Shown here piece after piece: positions 1 to 10,905 of a DNA stretch of 64,000 bases. A program made the position numbers and the translations under genes. Numbering within the stretch: position 1 is the first letter of the stretch; each line of letters starts with the position of its first letter. A model generated the notes under the pieces. That model had not been told where the DNA came from. It searched no databases and worked only from the letters and a program-made list of their open reading frames with translations. The DNA comes from Pseudomonas sp. NFIX28 (GTDB lineage: Bacteria > Pseudomonadota > Gammaproteobacteria > Pseudomonadales > Pseudomonadaceae): NCBI RefSeq assembly GCF_900107395.1, contig NZ_FNPW01000005.1:210602-274601 (forward strand). Reading direction: 5' to 3'.

Positions 1-206
1 CCGCTGGCGACGAAATGCCCCTGGCCGTTGTCGACCAGTTTCACTTCGATGTAACCCTCATGTTGTTGCGAAGTGACGACAGCATTGGGGTTCTCCTGAC
101 GCTGCTCCCACTCGCCGAAAAACCGGGTCGCCAGGAACAGCCCGGCGCCCCAGGCCAGCACCAGCAGCACGCGCCCGGCACGTTTGCCCGGTGGTTGCTG
201 GCTCAT
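1..206 (-). CDS. Retropepsin-like aspartic protease, N-terminal part only (cut by window edge)
   Basis: The first 68 codons of a minus-strand gene are visible; the rest lies before base 1. The peptide starts MSQQPPGKRAGRV and has one membrane segment (about residues 12-28, VLLVLAWGAGLFLATRF), then a soluble stretch ending in NGQGHFVASG. That layout, an N-terminal anchor followed by a GHF segment just before the catalytic DTG motif, is what the TIGR02281 clan AA proteases of proteobacteria show, but the catalytic Asp itself is outside the window. The ATG overlaps the stop of the phytase-like gene (ATGA), so it is the last visible member of the parE operon. The family name is an inference from the N-terminus and location. 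Confidence 0.6.
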   Translation of the reverse strand, partial: MSQQPPGKRAGRVLLVLAWGAGLFLATRFFGEWEQRQENPNAVVTSQQHEGYIEVKLVDNGQGHFVAS

Positions 207-1186
207 GGCTTGGCACTCCAACCGCCTTCGGGCGCGGCGAAGCGCCAGACGATCGGGCGTTTTTCACCGTCGGCACGGGCGCCGGTGTTGTTATCCACAC
301 CGATCCAGGCGCCGTCGGCATCCACCACCAGCGCCTCGGTCAGGCCATAGGCCTGAGAATAACGTCGGTTGTCCTGCAACGCCTCGGCGGCAAACGACCA
401 GCAACGCTCGACCTTGGCGGTCGATGCATCCCGGCGACAGATCTGAAACGCATTGCGCTCGAGGGTGAACAACTTGTCCTCGAACAGCGACAGGTCGGCA
501 AAATCCCGGGATACCGCCTTGGCCTTGGGCATCTGCGACGGCTGCATTTCCAGCCCCGCTTCGCTGAGCAGCACGCAACCGCCGTCGCAGTCCCAGACGC
601 TCTGCTGACGCTTGATCAACAGCAGCCCGCGACGCTCGCGCTCGGCCGCCAGCCAGATCCTGTCGCCGGCCGGGTTGACCGCCAGGCCTTCGAACAAGGC
701 ATTGAAGTGCAGCAACATACCGCTGGCCCGGGCCTCGCGCACCATGATCGGCGAAATCTTCAGCCAGGCCGCCGAGCCCGTCGGCGGCAACTGCAACACC
801 GCCGCGTGGGACTCGCTGACCACATACTTGTTGCCGGCGCTGTCGCAGCTAATGCCTTCGAAATCCAGGTCGCCACCGCGCACGAACGAAGCCGCCCAGT
901 TGCGCGAGCTCAAGCCCCACGGCAAACCGCTGTCCGGCACCGGCGGCACCTCGATGCGCACGGTTTCGGCCTGCCACACGCGGTCGCTGGTATCGAGCCG
1001 GTAGATCTGGTCATCGTCGCGATCGGAGACGGTCCACAGTTCCTTGCCGCATACCGCCAGCCCCGAAAGGTTGCCGCCGCGCATGCCGTCTACCGGATGC
1101 TCGGCCAGCAGCCGCAACTCGGGCGCAGTGCCGGCCATCGCCGAGGTTGCCAATAGCAGTAACGCCAGGGCAAAGCCTCTGCGCAT
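203..1186 (-). CDS. Esterase-like activity of phytase family protein, secreted
   Basis: This 327-residue protein begins with a clean signal peptide (MRRGFALALLLLATSAMAG, cleavage after about residue 18), so it is probably periplasmic. The mature part has repeated beta-propeller-like strands with SGLAVCGKELWTVSDRDD near residues 40-57, LDFEGISCD near 108 and FEGLAVNPAGDRIWLAAE near 165-182, the pattern of the phytase-like / esterase-like PF13449 family. Six or more cysteines in the mature chain fit an exported protein. The substrate is unknown; the family name does not prove phytase activity. Its ATG overlaps the parE TGA by one base, so it is translationally coupled to parE. Confidence 0.75.
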   Translation of the reverse strand: MRRGFALALLLLATSAMAGTAPELRLLAEHPVDGMRGGNLSGLAVCGKELWTVSDRDDDQIYRLDTSDRVWQAETVRIEVPPVPDSGLPWGLSSRNWAASFVRGGDLDFEGISCDSAGNKYVVSESHAAVLQLPPTGSAAWLKISPIMVREARASGMLLHFNALFEGLAVNPAGDRIWLAAERERRGLLLIKRQQSVWDCDGGCVLLSEAGLEMQPSQMPKAKAVSRDFADLSLFEDKLFTLERNAFQICRRDASTAKVERCWSFAAEALQDNRRYSQAYGLTEALVVDADGAWIGVDNNTGARADGEKRPIVWRFAAPEGGWSAKP

Positions 1187-3093
1187 CAGGCCAGAACCTC
1201 GGCCAGGTTGCCCTTGGACTCCAGCCAGCTCTTGCGATCGCCGGCGCGTTTCTTCGCCAGCAGCATGTCCATCATTTCCGAGGTCGCGGCGAAATCTTCA
1301 CCAAGGGTCAACTGCACCAGGCGCCGGGTGTTCGGGTCCATGGTGGTTTCACGCAGCTGCGGCGGGTTCATTTCACCCAGGCCTTTGAATCGGGTGACCT
1401 GCGGCTTGCCACGCTTCTTCTCGGCCACCAGGCGATCGAGAATGCCGTCGCGCTCGGCTTCGTCGAGGGCGTAGTAAATCTCCTTGCCCAGGTCGATGCG
1501 GTACAGCGGCGGCATCGCCACATAGACGTGGCCGGCATCCACCAGCGGGCGGAAATGCTGGACGAACAGCGCGCAGAGCAGCGTGGCGATGTGCAAGCCG
1601 TCGGAGTCGGCGTCCGCGAGGATGCAGATCTTGCCGTAGCGCAGCTGGCTCATGTCCTCGGCGCCCGGGTCGACCCCGATGGCCACGGCAATGTTGTGCA
1701 CTTCCTGGCTGGCCAGGACTTCGCTGCCATCGACTTCCCAGGTGTTGAGGATCTTGCCGCGCAGCGGCAGGATCGCCTGGAACTCCTTGTCCCGCGCCTG
1801 CTTGGCCGAACCGCCGGCGGAGTCACCTTCCACCAGGAACAGCTCGGAACGCATCGGGTCCTGGCCGGCGCAGTCCGCCAGCTTGCCTGGCAGCGCCGGG
1901 CCCTGGGTAATGCGTTTGCGCTCGACCTTCTTGCTGGCCTTGAGGCGACGGCCGGCGTTGCTGATGGCCAGTTCCGCCAGTTGCATGCCCAATTCGGGGT
2001 TGGCGTTGAGCCACAGGCTGAACGCATCCTTGACCACACCCGAAACGAAAGCGGCCGCCTCGCGGGACGACAGGCGCTCCTTGGTCTGGCCGGAGAATTG
2101 CGCGTCCTGCATCTTCATCGACAGAACGAAGGCAATGCGCTCCCAGACGTCTTCCGGCGCCAGTTTCAGGCCGCGCGGCAGTAGGTTGCGAAACTCGCAG
2201 AACTCGCGCATGGCATCCAGCAGGCCCTGGCGCAAACCGTTGACGTGGGTGCCGCCCTGGGCGGTCGGGATCAGGTTGACGTAGCTTTCCTGCACGCTGT
2301 CGCCGCCTTCCGGCAGCCACAGCAGGGCCCAGTCCACCGCTTCCTTGTTGCCGGCCAGGCTGCCGCAGAAGGGTTCGGCCGGCAGGCGTTCGAATTCGCT
2401 GACCGCATCCACCAGGTAAGAGCGCAGGCCGTCTTCGTAATGCCACTCGACCTTTTCACCGGTGCCTTTGTCTTCGAAACTGACCAGCAGCCCCGGGCAC
2501 AACACGGCCTTGGCCTTGAGCACGTGCTTGAGGCGGCTGACGGAGAATTTTGGCGAATCGAAGTATTTCGGATCCGGGGCGAAGTACACGCTGGTCCCGG
2601 TATTGCGCTTGCCGACGCTGCCGACCACTTCCAGTTCGGTGGCCTTGAAGCCGTCGGCGAAGGTCATCTGGTATTCGTTGCCGTCACGCTTGACCCGCAC
2701 CCGCACCTGGTTCGACAAGGCGTTGACCACGGAAATACCCACCCCGTGCAAACCGCCGGAGAACTGGTAGTTCTTGTTGGAAAACTTGCCGCCCGCATGG
2801 AGCTTGGTGAGGATCAGCTCGACACCGGACACACCCTCTTCCGGGTGAATGTCCACCGGCATGCCGCGGCCGTCATCGGATACTTCCAGGGAGTGGTCGG
2901 CATGCAGGATGACCTGGATCGACTTCGCGTGCCCCGCCAGGGCTTCGTCGACGCTGTTGTCGATGACTTCCTGGGCGAGGTGGTTCGGCCGGGTGGTGTC
3001 GGTGTACATGCCCGGGCGTTTGCGCACCGGGTCGAGGCCCGAGAGGACTTCGATGGCGTCTGCGTTATAAGAGCTAGCGCTGGGAGTGGCCAT
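1186..3093 (-). CDS. parE: DNA topoisomerase IV subunit B (ParE)
   Basis: ParE is the ATPase subunit of topoisomerase IV, which decatenates daughter chromosomes with ParC in the cytoplasm. The 635-residue protein has the GHKL ATPase elements: EVIDNSVDEA with the catalytic Glu and Mg-binding Asn near residues 42-46, DDGRGMP near 73-79 and GGLHGVG near 112-118. A QTKERL switch motif follows near 340, and the TOPRIM domain shows EGDSAGG near 420 and the DADSDG metal site further on. Length matches Pseudomonas ParE (about 630) and not GyrB (about 805), which carries an insert absent here. It is the central gene of the minus-strand operon, 42 bases after yqiA. Confidence 0.98.
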   Translation of the reverse strand: MATPSASSYNADAIEVLSGLDPVRKRPGMYTDTTRPNHLAQEVIDNSVDEALAGHAKSIQVILHADHSLEVSDDGRGMPVDIHPEEGVSGVELILTKLHAGGKFSNKNYQFSGGLHGVGISVVNALSNQVRVRVKRDGNEYQMTFADGFKATELEVVGSVGKRNTGTSVYFAPDPKYFDSPKFSVSRLKHVLKAKAVLCPGLLVSFEDKGTGEKVEWHYEDGLRSYLVDAVSEFERLPAEPFCGSLAGNKEAVDWALLWLPEGGDSVQESYVNLIPTAQGGTHVNGLRQGLLDAMREFCEFRNLLPRGLKLAPEDVWERIAFVLSMKMQDAQFSGQTKERLSSREAAAFVSGVVKDAFSLWLNANPELGMQLAELAISNAGRRLKASKKVERKRITQGPALPGKLADCAGQDPMRSELFLVEGDSAGGSAKQARDKEFQAILPLRGKILNTWEVDGSEVLASQEVHNIAVAIGVDPGAEDMSQLRYGKICILADADSDGLHIATLLCALFVQHFRPLVDAGHVYVAMPPLYRIDLGKEIYYALDEAERDGILDRLVAEKKRGKPQVTRFKGLGEMNPPQLRETTMDPNTRRLVQLTLGEDFAATSEMMDMLLAKKRAGDRKSWLESKGNLAEVLA

Positions 3094-3135
3094 GGGGTCT
3101 CGTCGTTAGTCGTTCAATGAAATAGAAGCGAGGGT

Positions 3136-3744
3136 TCACAGCGAGGTGAAATCGATCGCCTGGTACTGATCCGGGCCGATGCCGGCAAAATTCAACAACG
3201 CCGGCAATTGTCCGGCAAAACCCTGGAAACTATGGTCGCCGCCGGCCTGGATGCGCAAGGCACAGGCTCGGTAATACAGCTGGGCGCTGCGATAGTCCAG
3301 CGTCTCGTCACCTGTCTGCAGCCAGACCTGGAACCGCTGCGGGTCCTGGGGCGCCGGCACTTCCAGCTCGGCCAGGGCCGTCACGTGGTCGTGGGTCAGT
3401 TCCCAGGTTTCCCCGGTATAGAGGTTGGTCTGCGTGCCCAGAAAACCGTCGAACATCCGGTGCGGACTGACCGCGGGGTTGATCAGCAAGGCTTTCAGGC
3501 CATGGCGCTCGGCAAGGTGAGTCGCATAGTAGCCGCCGAGAGAGCTGCCGACCAGCAGTGGCCGCCCGAGTTCGGCAATCGCCTGCTCCAACTGGCCAAT
3601 GGCCTCGCGCGGATGATGATGCAAGGCCGGCACGCGCAACTGCTCAGCGCGGCCGATCGCTGCCATGACAGCCGCCAGCTGGCTGGCTTTCTTCGACGCC
3701 GGTGCGCTGTTGAAGCCGTGGATATACAGGATCGAACCGGACAT
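3136..3744 (-). CDS. yqiA: YqiA-type alpha/beta hydrolase (esterase)
   Basis: A 202-residue alpha/beta hydrolase of the YqiA/YcfP family, which hydrolyses short acyl esters in vitro; the natural substrate is not known. After the first strand (ILYIHGFNSAP, residues 5-15) comes the nucleophile elbow GSSLGG with Ser68; the acid is probably in QTGDETLDYRSA and the base in GGDHSFQGF near the C-terminus. The ATG at 3744 is chosen because family members begin MSGSILYIHGFNS; the longer reading frame upstream is not conserved in character. It sits between cpdA and parE, the same order as in enterobacteria and other pseudomonads, and is probably co-transcribed. Confidence 0.92.
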   Translation of the reverse strand: MSGSILYIHGFNSAPASKKASQLAAVMAAIGRAEQLRVPALHHHPREAIGQLEQAIAELGRPLLVGSSLGGYYATHLAERHGLKALLINPAVSPHRMFDGFLGTQTNLYTGETWELTHDHVTALAELEVPAPQDPQRFQVWLQTGDETLDYRSAQLYYRACALRIQAGGDHSFQGFAGQLPALLNFAGIGPDQYQAIDFTSL

Positions 3745-3859
3745 GCGCACTCCCTTTGCATCGTGCAAAAAGGCGCAGTTTACAGGGTGTATCGCTGCTT
3801 GACTTGTGTTCAGGTGTATCCCTTTGTCCCGTCGCCACAGGCTGCGGCCCTGGGCGAAG

Positions 3860-4675
3860 TCAGTAGCCGTTGCTGCCGTAGTCGACCTGGAAGTCGAAGC
3901 CGTTGACCCGCTCGACACCGGTTTCCAGTCGCCCATCGGGCAGCAGGCGCAGCCAGCGATACCCCGGCGCGGCCGTACCGACCTTGAAATCTTCGCTGCC
4001 CGGCTCGAACTGGATGCAGGTCGAGGGCGATGCCAACAGGCGCAAAGGCCCTTGCTGACGGTCGATTTCCTGATGCACATGCCCCCAGAGCACCGCGCGC
4101 GCCTGCGGAAACCGCTCCAGCACGGCGAACAGCGCATGCGGATTGCGCAGCCCGATGGGCTCCATCCAGGCACACCCGATGGAGACCGGATGATGATGCA
4201 GGCATATCAGGTGATGGCGTTCGGGGGCTTCGCTCAAGGCGCTGGCGAGCAATTGCAGCTGCTCGTCCTGCAAGTAGCCCGGCACCGAGCCGGGTACGGC
4301 GGAGTCGAGCAAAGTGATCCGCCAGTTGCCAATGTCCACCACCGGCGCCAGCAACGAACTCTGCACCGCCGCCTGCGCCATGATTTGCGGCTCGTCGTGG
4401 TTACCGGGGATCCAGCGCGCCGGCGCCGGAATCCGTCGAGTCATGTCACGGAACAGTTGATAGGACTCCAGCGTACCGTCCTGGGACAGATCGCCCGTGG
4501 CCAGCATCAGGTCGATCCGTGGTTGCTGCTCCAGCACCAGGTCGATCACCCGCTGCAGGCTGTCGCGGGTATTCATGCCCAGCAACGTACCGTCCGCTTC
4601 GGCGAACAGATGGCTGTCGGACAGCTGCACCAGCAACACGGGATCATCGGTGGTCAGAGTGGATACGCTCGGCAA
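3860..4675 (-). CDS. cpdA: 3',5'-cyclic-AMP phosphodiesterase CpdA
   Basis: CpdA hydrolyses cAMP to AMP and so limits cAMP-Vfr/CRP signalling. The protein has the calcineurin-type metallophosphoesterase motifs in order: QLSDSHLF (Asp20, His22), ATGDLSQDG, GNHDE, LHHHP and GHVHQE. I chose the TTG at 4675, giving 271 residues starting (M)PSVSTLTTDD, because a GGGAG ribosome-binding site lies 6 bases upstream and the family's usual length is about 272. A second TTG at 4720 would add 15 residues with no convincing binding site. It lies 99 bases after the DUF1249 gene and 115 bases before yqiA in the parE operon. Confidence 0.93.
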   Translation of the reverse strand: MPSVSTLTTDDPVLLVQLSDSHLFAEADGTLLGMNTRDSLQRVIDLVLEQQPRIDLMLATGDLSQDGTLESYQLFRDMTRRIPAPARWIPGNHDEPQIMAQAAVQSSLLAPVVDIGNWRITLLDSAVPGSVPGYLQDEQLQLLASALSEAPERHHLICLHHHPVSIGCAWMEPIGLRNPHALFAVLERFPQARAVLWGHVHQEIDRQQGPLRLLASPSTCIQFEPGSEDFKVGTAAPGYRWLRLLPDGRLETGVERVNGFDFQVDYGSNGY

Positions 4676-4774
4676 GGCGGTCTCCCAGGGCGTGTCACGG
4701 GAAGTGAGGAATGGGAGCAATTATGCTGGGGGAAATTCAAAAGGGGAAACCGGCGAACCGGACGCAGTTCACAT

Positions 4775-5227
4775 CTACCGCACGGCCTCGAACTCATGGC
4801 CGCAGGCCAGGCAATGGCTCAGCCATTCACCGAGAAATACATTGAGCTGGGCCTTCTCGTCCGGCTGGTGCATGAAGGCGTTCGGATACGGATAGATGCC
4901 ACGAAAGCGCCGGGCGTGCTCGGCGCTGATGACCTCGGCCATGCGCGCATCGTGGTAGACCTGGACCTCCAGCTGCGGCACCGGCAGCCAGGGCAGGCTA
5001 TGTTCCTGGCGCACCTGCAGGGTGGTGGTGTAGGGACAGGCCAGCAGCACCTCCAGCGCCAGCACGCCGAGCATCTGGTCGCCCTGGGTCACCGCGATCC
5101 GCCGCGCCACAGGCTGGTTGCGCATATCGGGCAACAGGCGCATCAGCCGGGCATAGTTCGCCTCGCAGGACGCTTGCAGCCCCACGAGATCGACCCGGTA
5201 GCGATCGCGCGCTTTGTTTACGACCAT
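4775..5227 (-). CDS. DUF1249 family protein (YqiB-like)
   Basis: A 150-residue cytoplasmic protein of the DUF1249 family, with no known biochemical function. Family traits visible are the N-terminal region that reads CEANYARLMRLLPD (about residues 22-35), a central CPYTTTLQV, and PQLEVQVYHDARMAEV near 83-98, ending with the PNAFMHQPDEKAQLNVFLGEWL segment. It overlaps the nudF 3' end by ten bases and precedes cpdA. The nudF-yqiB-cpdA-yqiA-parE order is conserved in many gammaproteobacteria, which is the main support for the call beyond sequence. Confidence 0.88.
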   Translation of the reverse strand: MVVNKARDRYRVDLVGLQASCEANYARLMRLLPDMRNQPVARRIAVTQGDQMLGVLALEVLLACPYTTTLQVRQEHSLPWLPVPQLEVQVYHDARMAEVISAEHARRFRGIYPYPNAFMHQPDEKAQLNVFLGEWLSHCLACGHEFEAVR

Positions 5228-5835
5228 AACCCCCTCACTTCAACGCGGTTCAAAGCCAGCCATTGCAAGGCAATAATGCTCGCCGCGTTGGAAATCCGCC
5301 CATCCCTTACCGCCTGCAGCGCGTCTTCGAAAGCCCAGACCGACACACGGATGTCCTCCGCCTCTTCCACCAGCCCGTGCAGGCCGCCGGCACCGCCGCT
5401 GTCGCAGCGTCCCAGGTACAGATGCACAAACTCGGTACTGCCCCCCGGCGACGGAAAATACTTGGTCATCGGCCACAGCGCGGAGAATGTCAGTCCAGCT
5501 TCCTCCTGCGCCTCGCGGTGAGCAACTTCTTCCGGATGCTCCTCCTTGTCGATCAGACCGGCGACCAGCTCGATCAACCAGGGAGTCGCGGTTTTCCCCA
5601 TGGCACCGACGCGAAACTGCTCGATCAGCACCACTTCATCGCGCTGCGGATCGTACGGCAGTACGCAGACAGCATCGTGACGCACAAAGATTTCACGACT
5701 GATCTCGCGCCCCATGCCACCGGCAAACAGCTCGTGGCGCAGGTGCACACGGTCGAGCTGATAAAAACCCTGGAAGCATTTTTCGCGCCGAACGATATCG
5801 ACCGTGGTCGGCGTGGTGTTGGCAAAGTCCGTCAT
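5218..5835 (-). CDS. nudF: ADP-ribose pyrophosphatase NudF (Nudix hydrolase)
   Basis: NudF hydrolyses ADP-ribose to AMP and ribose 5-phosphate. The 205-residue protein has a textbook Nudix box GX5EX7REUXEEXGU at residues 93-115 (G93, E99, R107, E108, E111, E112, G114). The flanking N-terminal strands and the PGGSTEFVHLYLG segment after the box fit the ADP-ribose pyrophosphatase subfamily. It is the first gene of the minus-strand run leading to parE, so a promoter for the operon is expected between 5836 and 6058. The next gene overlaps it by ten bases. Confidence 0.94.
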   Translation of the reverse strand: MTDFANTTPTTVDIVRREKCFQGFYQLDRVHLRHELFAGGMGREISREIFVRHDAVCVLPYDPQRDEVVLIEQFRVGAMGKTATPWLIELVAGLIDKEEHPEEVAHREAQEEAGLTFSALWPMTKYFPSPGGSTEFVHLYLGRCDSGGAGGLHGLVEEAEDIRVSVWAFEDALQAVRDGRISNAASIIALQWLALNRVEVRGLWS

Positions 5836-6058
5836 AGCAATCCTCGTTTCTTGCTGTCCGATCCGAGGCTCCCCCTCGATATCGCGCCATCCTAACGCGC
5901 CGATGACCGATGATGCAGCCCCTTTACCATCAGCGGGATAGACGGCAAGGGGGCAAACCTAATCTAATTGCTTCTATTGAGCTTAGTGGCGAACTGATTG
6001 CCCCGCAGGCAGTCGAAGCCGGTAACTTTTGCCTACCTCTGGTTTATCAAGGACGCAC

Positions 6059-6805
6059 ATGTCGCTTCTTAAAATCGCCTCCGTGGCTTGCCTGGCCCTG
6101 ACCCTGGGCGCTTGCCAAAGCCTGTTTCAACCCAGCCACCAAAAGCCCCTGCAAAGCACCAGCGACAAGTCGGAACAGCTCAAGCCCGGCTGCAGCAGCC
6201 AGGATTGCCCGCTGGTGAACATCGACACCGTGCACTTCGCCGACGAACCGCAGTTGGATGCGCTGATTGAAAAACGCCTGCTGCAAATGACTCGCACCAC
6301 GGCGGACCAGGCCGTTCCAGCGACGCTGAGCGCCTATCGCGAGAAATTCCTGCGCGAGGCCGACAGCCGCAACAGCATGTACTTGCAAGCCAAGGTACGC
6401 GAACAGCATGACGGCCTGGTGATCATCGAACTGGCCAGCTACCTGGACACCGGTGGCGCCCACGGCACGCCCGGTCGCGGTTTCATCAACTACTCCCGCG
6501 AGCTGCACAAGGAACTGACCCTGTCCGACATGCTGCGCCCGGGCCAGGAAGCCGCGTTCTGGAAGGCCGCCCAGGTGGCCCACAACAGCTGGCTGATCAG
6601 CACCAAGCTGGACCAGGAGCCAGAGTTCATCAAGACCTGGCCGTTCCAGAAAACCCCGAACGTGGCCCTGACCTACGGCGGCGTGATCCTCAAATACAAC
6701 GTGTCGGTGATCGCGCCTTACGCGCTGGGCCACATCGAACTGAAGATCCCTTACAACCGCCTCAACGGCATCCTCAAACCCGAGCTGTTTCCTGGTCGTA
6801 GCTGA
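6059..6805 (+). CDS. RsiV family lipoprotein (DUF3298/DUF4163-like)
   Basis: A 248-residue outer- or inner-membrane lipoprotein. The N-terminus MSLLKIASVACLALTLGAC ends in a lipobox (LGAC, Cys19), so the mature protein should start with an acylated Cys followed by Gln. The central part (about residues 100-165) carries AKVREQHDGLVIIELASYLDTGGAHG, typical of RsiV/DUF3298 proteins. Further on, residues after ELTLSDML and the C-terminal LGHIELKIPYNRL fit the same family. The ATG at 6059 is preceded by AAGGACG and gives the signal sequence directly; an earlier ATG at 6029 would place ten residues before it. The gene is monocistronic, facing away from nudF. Confidence 0.85.
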   Translation: MSLLKIASVACLALTLGACQSLFQPSHQKPLQSTSDKSEQLKPGCSSQDCPLVNIDTVHFADEPQLDALIEKRLLQMTRTTADQAVPATLSAYREKFLREADSRNSMYLQAKVREQHDGLVIIELASYLDTGGAHGTPGRGFINYSRELHKELTLSDMLRPGQEAAFWKAAQVAHNSWLISTKLDQEPEFIKTWPFQKTPNVALTYGGVILKYNVSVIAPYALGHIELKIPYNRLNGILKPELFPGRS

Positions 6806-6973
6806 GCCTCGGCAGTCCTGCCAGGACCACTGACGGCAGGGTTGCACCAACACTCGGATAAAAGTTGGCCAGCAGGCGATAGCCGCTGGCCGGTCAAGCC
6901 CCAGACCTGGCGCCGCCAGCGCGCCGGCCAGCAGCACCATCAGGCTGGCGCCAGGAAAACCATCCGCAAAAAA

Positions 6974-7054
6974 GAGCGAGGCTTGCCCGCGATAGCGGCG
7001 TGTCAGTTACGACGCCATCGCGAGCAAGCCGGACGCTGCCCGCTCGCTCCTACG
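6974..7054. repeat. Pseudomonas REP-type inverted repeat pair
   Basis: Two facing copies of the common Pseudomonas REP core (ATCGCGGGCAAGCC...CGCTCCTACG). The left copy is 6974-6993 in reverse orientation and the right copy 7017-7054 forward. The right copy carries about ten extra bases (GGACGCTGCC) between GCAAGCC and CGCTCGCTCC. It lies in the convergent space between the lipoprotein gene and thiC. The remaining intergenic bases 6806-6970 hold no gene I can support. Confidence 0.7.
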
Positions 7055-7063
7055 GGTGATGAG

Positions 7064-7087
7064 TGATCGCTTCTGGCGAAGCGATCA
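7064..7087. terminator. Hairpin after thiC
   Basis: A perfect 10-bp stem (TGATCGCTTC / GAAGCGATCA) with a four-base loop TGGC, 12 bases beyond the thiC stop codon. No strong U-tract follows on either strand, so it may be an RNA 3' stabiliser or a weak terminator. Confidence 0.5.
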
Positions 7088-7098
7088 TCAACGCAGGA

Positions 7099-9266
<2,168 letters not shown>

Positions 9267-9464
9267 CCGGCCAGTCTAGACAAAGCCGGCACAGAACGCC
9301 AACCCCACGGCAAACAGCGGGATGAATGGCGTAAATGCAGGATTGTTGCCCTTCGCAGGCGCATCTACACTCGCTGAGTTGCGTCCAACCTTGACGCTGC
9401 ATAGGCCGAGACTTAGCCTTGGCGCCAGAATTATCCTTGTAATATCAACTCTAGGGATCGCCGA

Positions 9465-10904
9465 ATGCTGCGCAAACTCTCACTGGCCATCGCCGTGTCT
9501 TGTGCGTCCAATGGAATGGCCTGGGCAGCAGAAGCGCCCTTGACCACCAAAACCGACCTGGTCAGCGTCTATCAGGAGGCGGTGGACAACAACGCCGACC
9601 TCGCCGCCGCCCGTGCCGATTACGACGCCCGCAAAGAAGTGGTACCGCAGGCGCGCGCCGGGTTGCTGCCCAATCTCTCGGCCGGCGCCGAGCTGAGCAA
9701 TACCCGGACCAAGTTCGACGAGCCGTCGATGACCGCCAGCCGCAGCGGCAACGTGTACCAGGCGACCCTGGCCCAGCCGATTTTTCGTGCCGACCGCTGG
9801 TTCCAGTTGCAAGCGGCCAAGGACGTCAACGAGCAAGCCGCGCTGGAACTCTCGGCCACCGAGCAGAACCTGATCCTGCAAAGCGCCGAGAGCTACTTCT
9901 CGGTCCTGCGCGCCCAGGACAACCTGGCCTCGACCAAGGCCGAAGAAGCCGCCTTCAAGCGCCAGCTCGACCAATCCAACGAACGCTTCGACGTCGGCCT
10001 GTCGGACAAGACCGACGTCCTGCAATCCCAGGCCAGCTACGACACTGCGCGAGCCAACCGGATCCTCGCCCAGCGCCAGGTAGATGACGCGTTCGAAGCG
10101 CTGATTACCCTGACCAACCGCCAGTACAACTCGATCCAGGGCATCGTCCACAGCCTGCCGGTGCTGGCGCCGACTCCGAATGACGCCAAGGCCTGGGTCG
10201 ATACCGCGGCCAAGCAAAACCTCAACCTGCTGGCCAGCAACTACGCGGTCAGCGCCGCCGAGGAAACCCTCAAGCAACGCAAGGCCGGCCACGCCCCGAC
10301 CCTCGATGCGGTGGCGCAATACAAGAAAGGCGACAACGACGCCCTCGGCTTCAGCAACCCCGGCCCGCTGGGCCAGCGTTATGGCAGCGATGTGGAACAA
10401 CGCACCGTGGGCTTGCAACTGAACATTCCGATCTTCAGCGGTGGCCTGACCAGCTCCCAGGTCCGCGAGTCCTACTCGCGCCTGACCCAGAGCGAGCAAC
10501 AGCGTGAAGCCCTGCGCCGCCAGGTGGTGGAAAACACCCGTAACCTGCACCGTGCGGTGAACACCGATGTCGAGCAGGTCCAGGCCCGGCGCCAGTCGAT
10601 CATCTCCAACCAGAGCGCGGTGGAAGCCACGGAAATCGGTTATCAGGTTGGCACGCGCAATATCGTCGACGTGCTCGACGCCCAGCGCCAGCTGTACACC
10701 TCGGTGCGCAACTACAACAACAGCCGCTACGACTACATCCTCGACAACCTGCGCCTCAAGCAAGCCGCCGGCACCCTCAACCCCGGCGACCTACAAGACC
10801 TGTCGCGCTACCTGAAAGCCGACTACAACCCGGACCGCGACTTCCTGCCGCCAGACCTGGCCAAGGCCGCGGCGGAACAGCTCAAGGCTCGCCCAGGCCA
10901 ATAA
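9465..10904 (+). CDS. tolC: TolC family outer membrane efflux/secretion channel
   Basis: A 479-residue outer membrane channel of the TolC family, which links inner-membrane pumps or type I secretion systems to the outside. A signal peptide covers about residues 1-22 (ending MAWAAE). Two structural repeats follow, each with long alpha-helical hairpins rich in Ala, Gln and Asn; features include NNADLAAARADYDARKE near 37-53, a NVYQATLAQPIFR strand and the second-half LNIPIFSGG strand followed by YEVG-like VGTRNIVDVLDAQRQLY. It sits beside thiC and waaA, where P. aeruginosa has opmH, the TolC-like protein used in type I secretion. Binding site AGGGA precedes the ATG. The 3' end runs into a repeat-terminator module. 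Confidence 0.92.
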   Translation: MLRKLSLAIAVSCASNGMAWAAEAPLTTKTDLVSVYQEAVDNNADLAAARADYDARKEVVPQARAGLLPNLSAGAELSNTRTKFDEPSMTASRSGNVYQATLAQPIFRADRWFQLQAAKDVNEQAALELSATEQNLILQSAESYFSVLRAQDNLASTKAEEAAFKRQLDQSNERFDVGLSDKTDVLQSQASYDTARANRILAQRQVDDAFEALITLTNRQYNSIQGIVHSLPVLAPTPNDAKAWVDTAAKQNLNLLASNYAVSAAEETLKQRKAGHAPTLDAVAQYKKGDNDALGFSNPGPLGQRYGSDVEQRTVGLQLNIPIFSGGLTSSQVRESYSRLTQSEQQREALRRQVVENTRNLHRAVNTDVEQVQARRQSIISNQSAVEATEIGYQVGTRNIVDVLDAQRQLYTSVRNYNNSRYDYILDNLRLKQAAGTLNPGDLQDLSRYLKADYNPDRDFLPPDLAKAAAEQLKARPGQ

Positions 10905-10905
10905 C

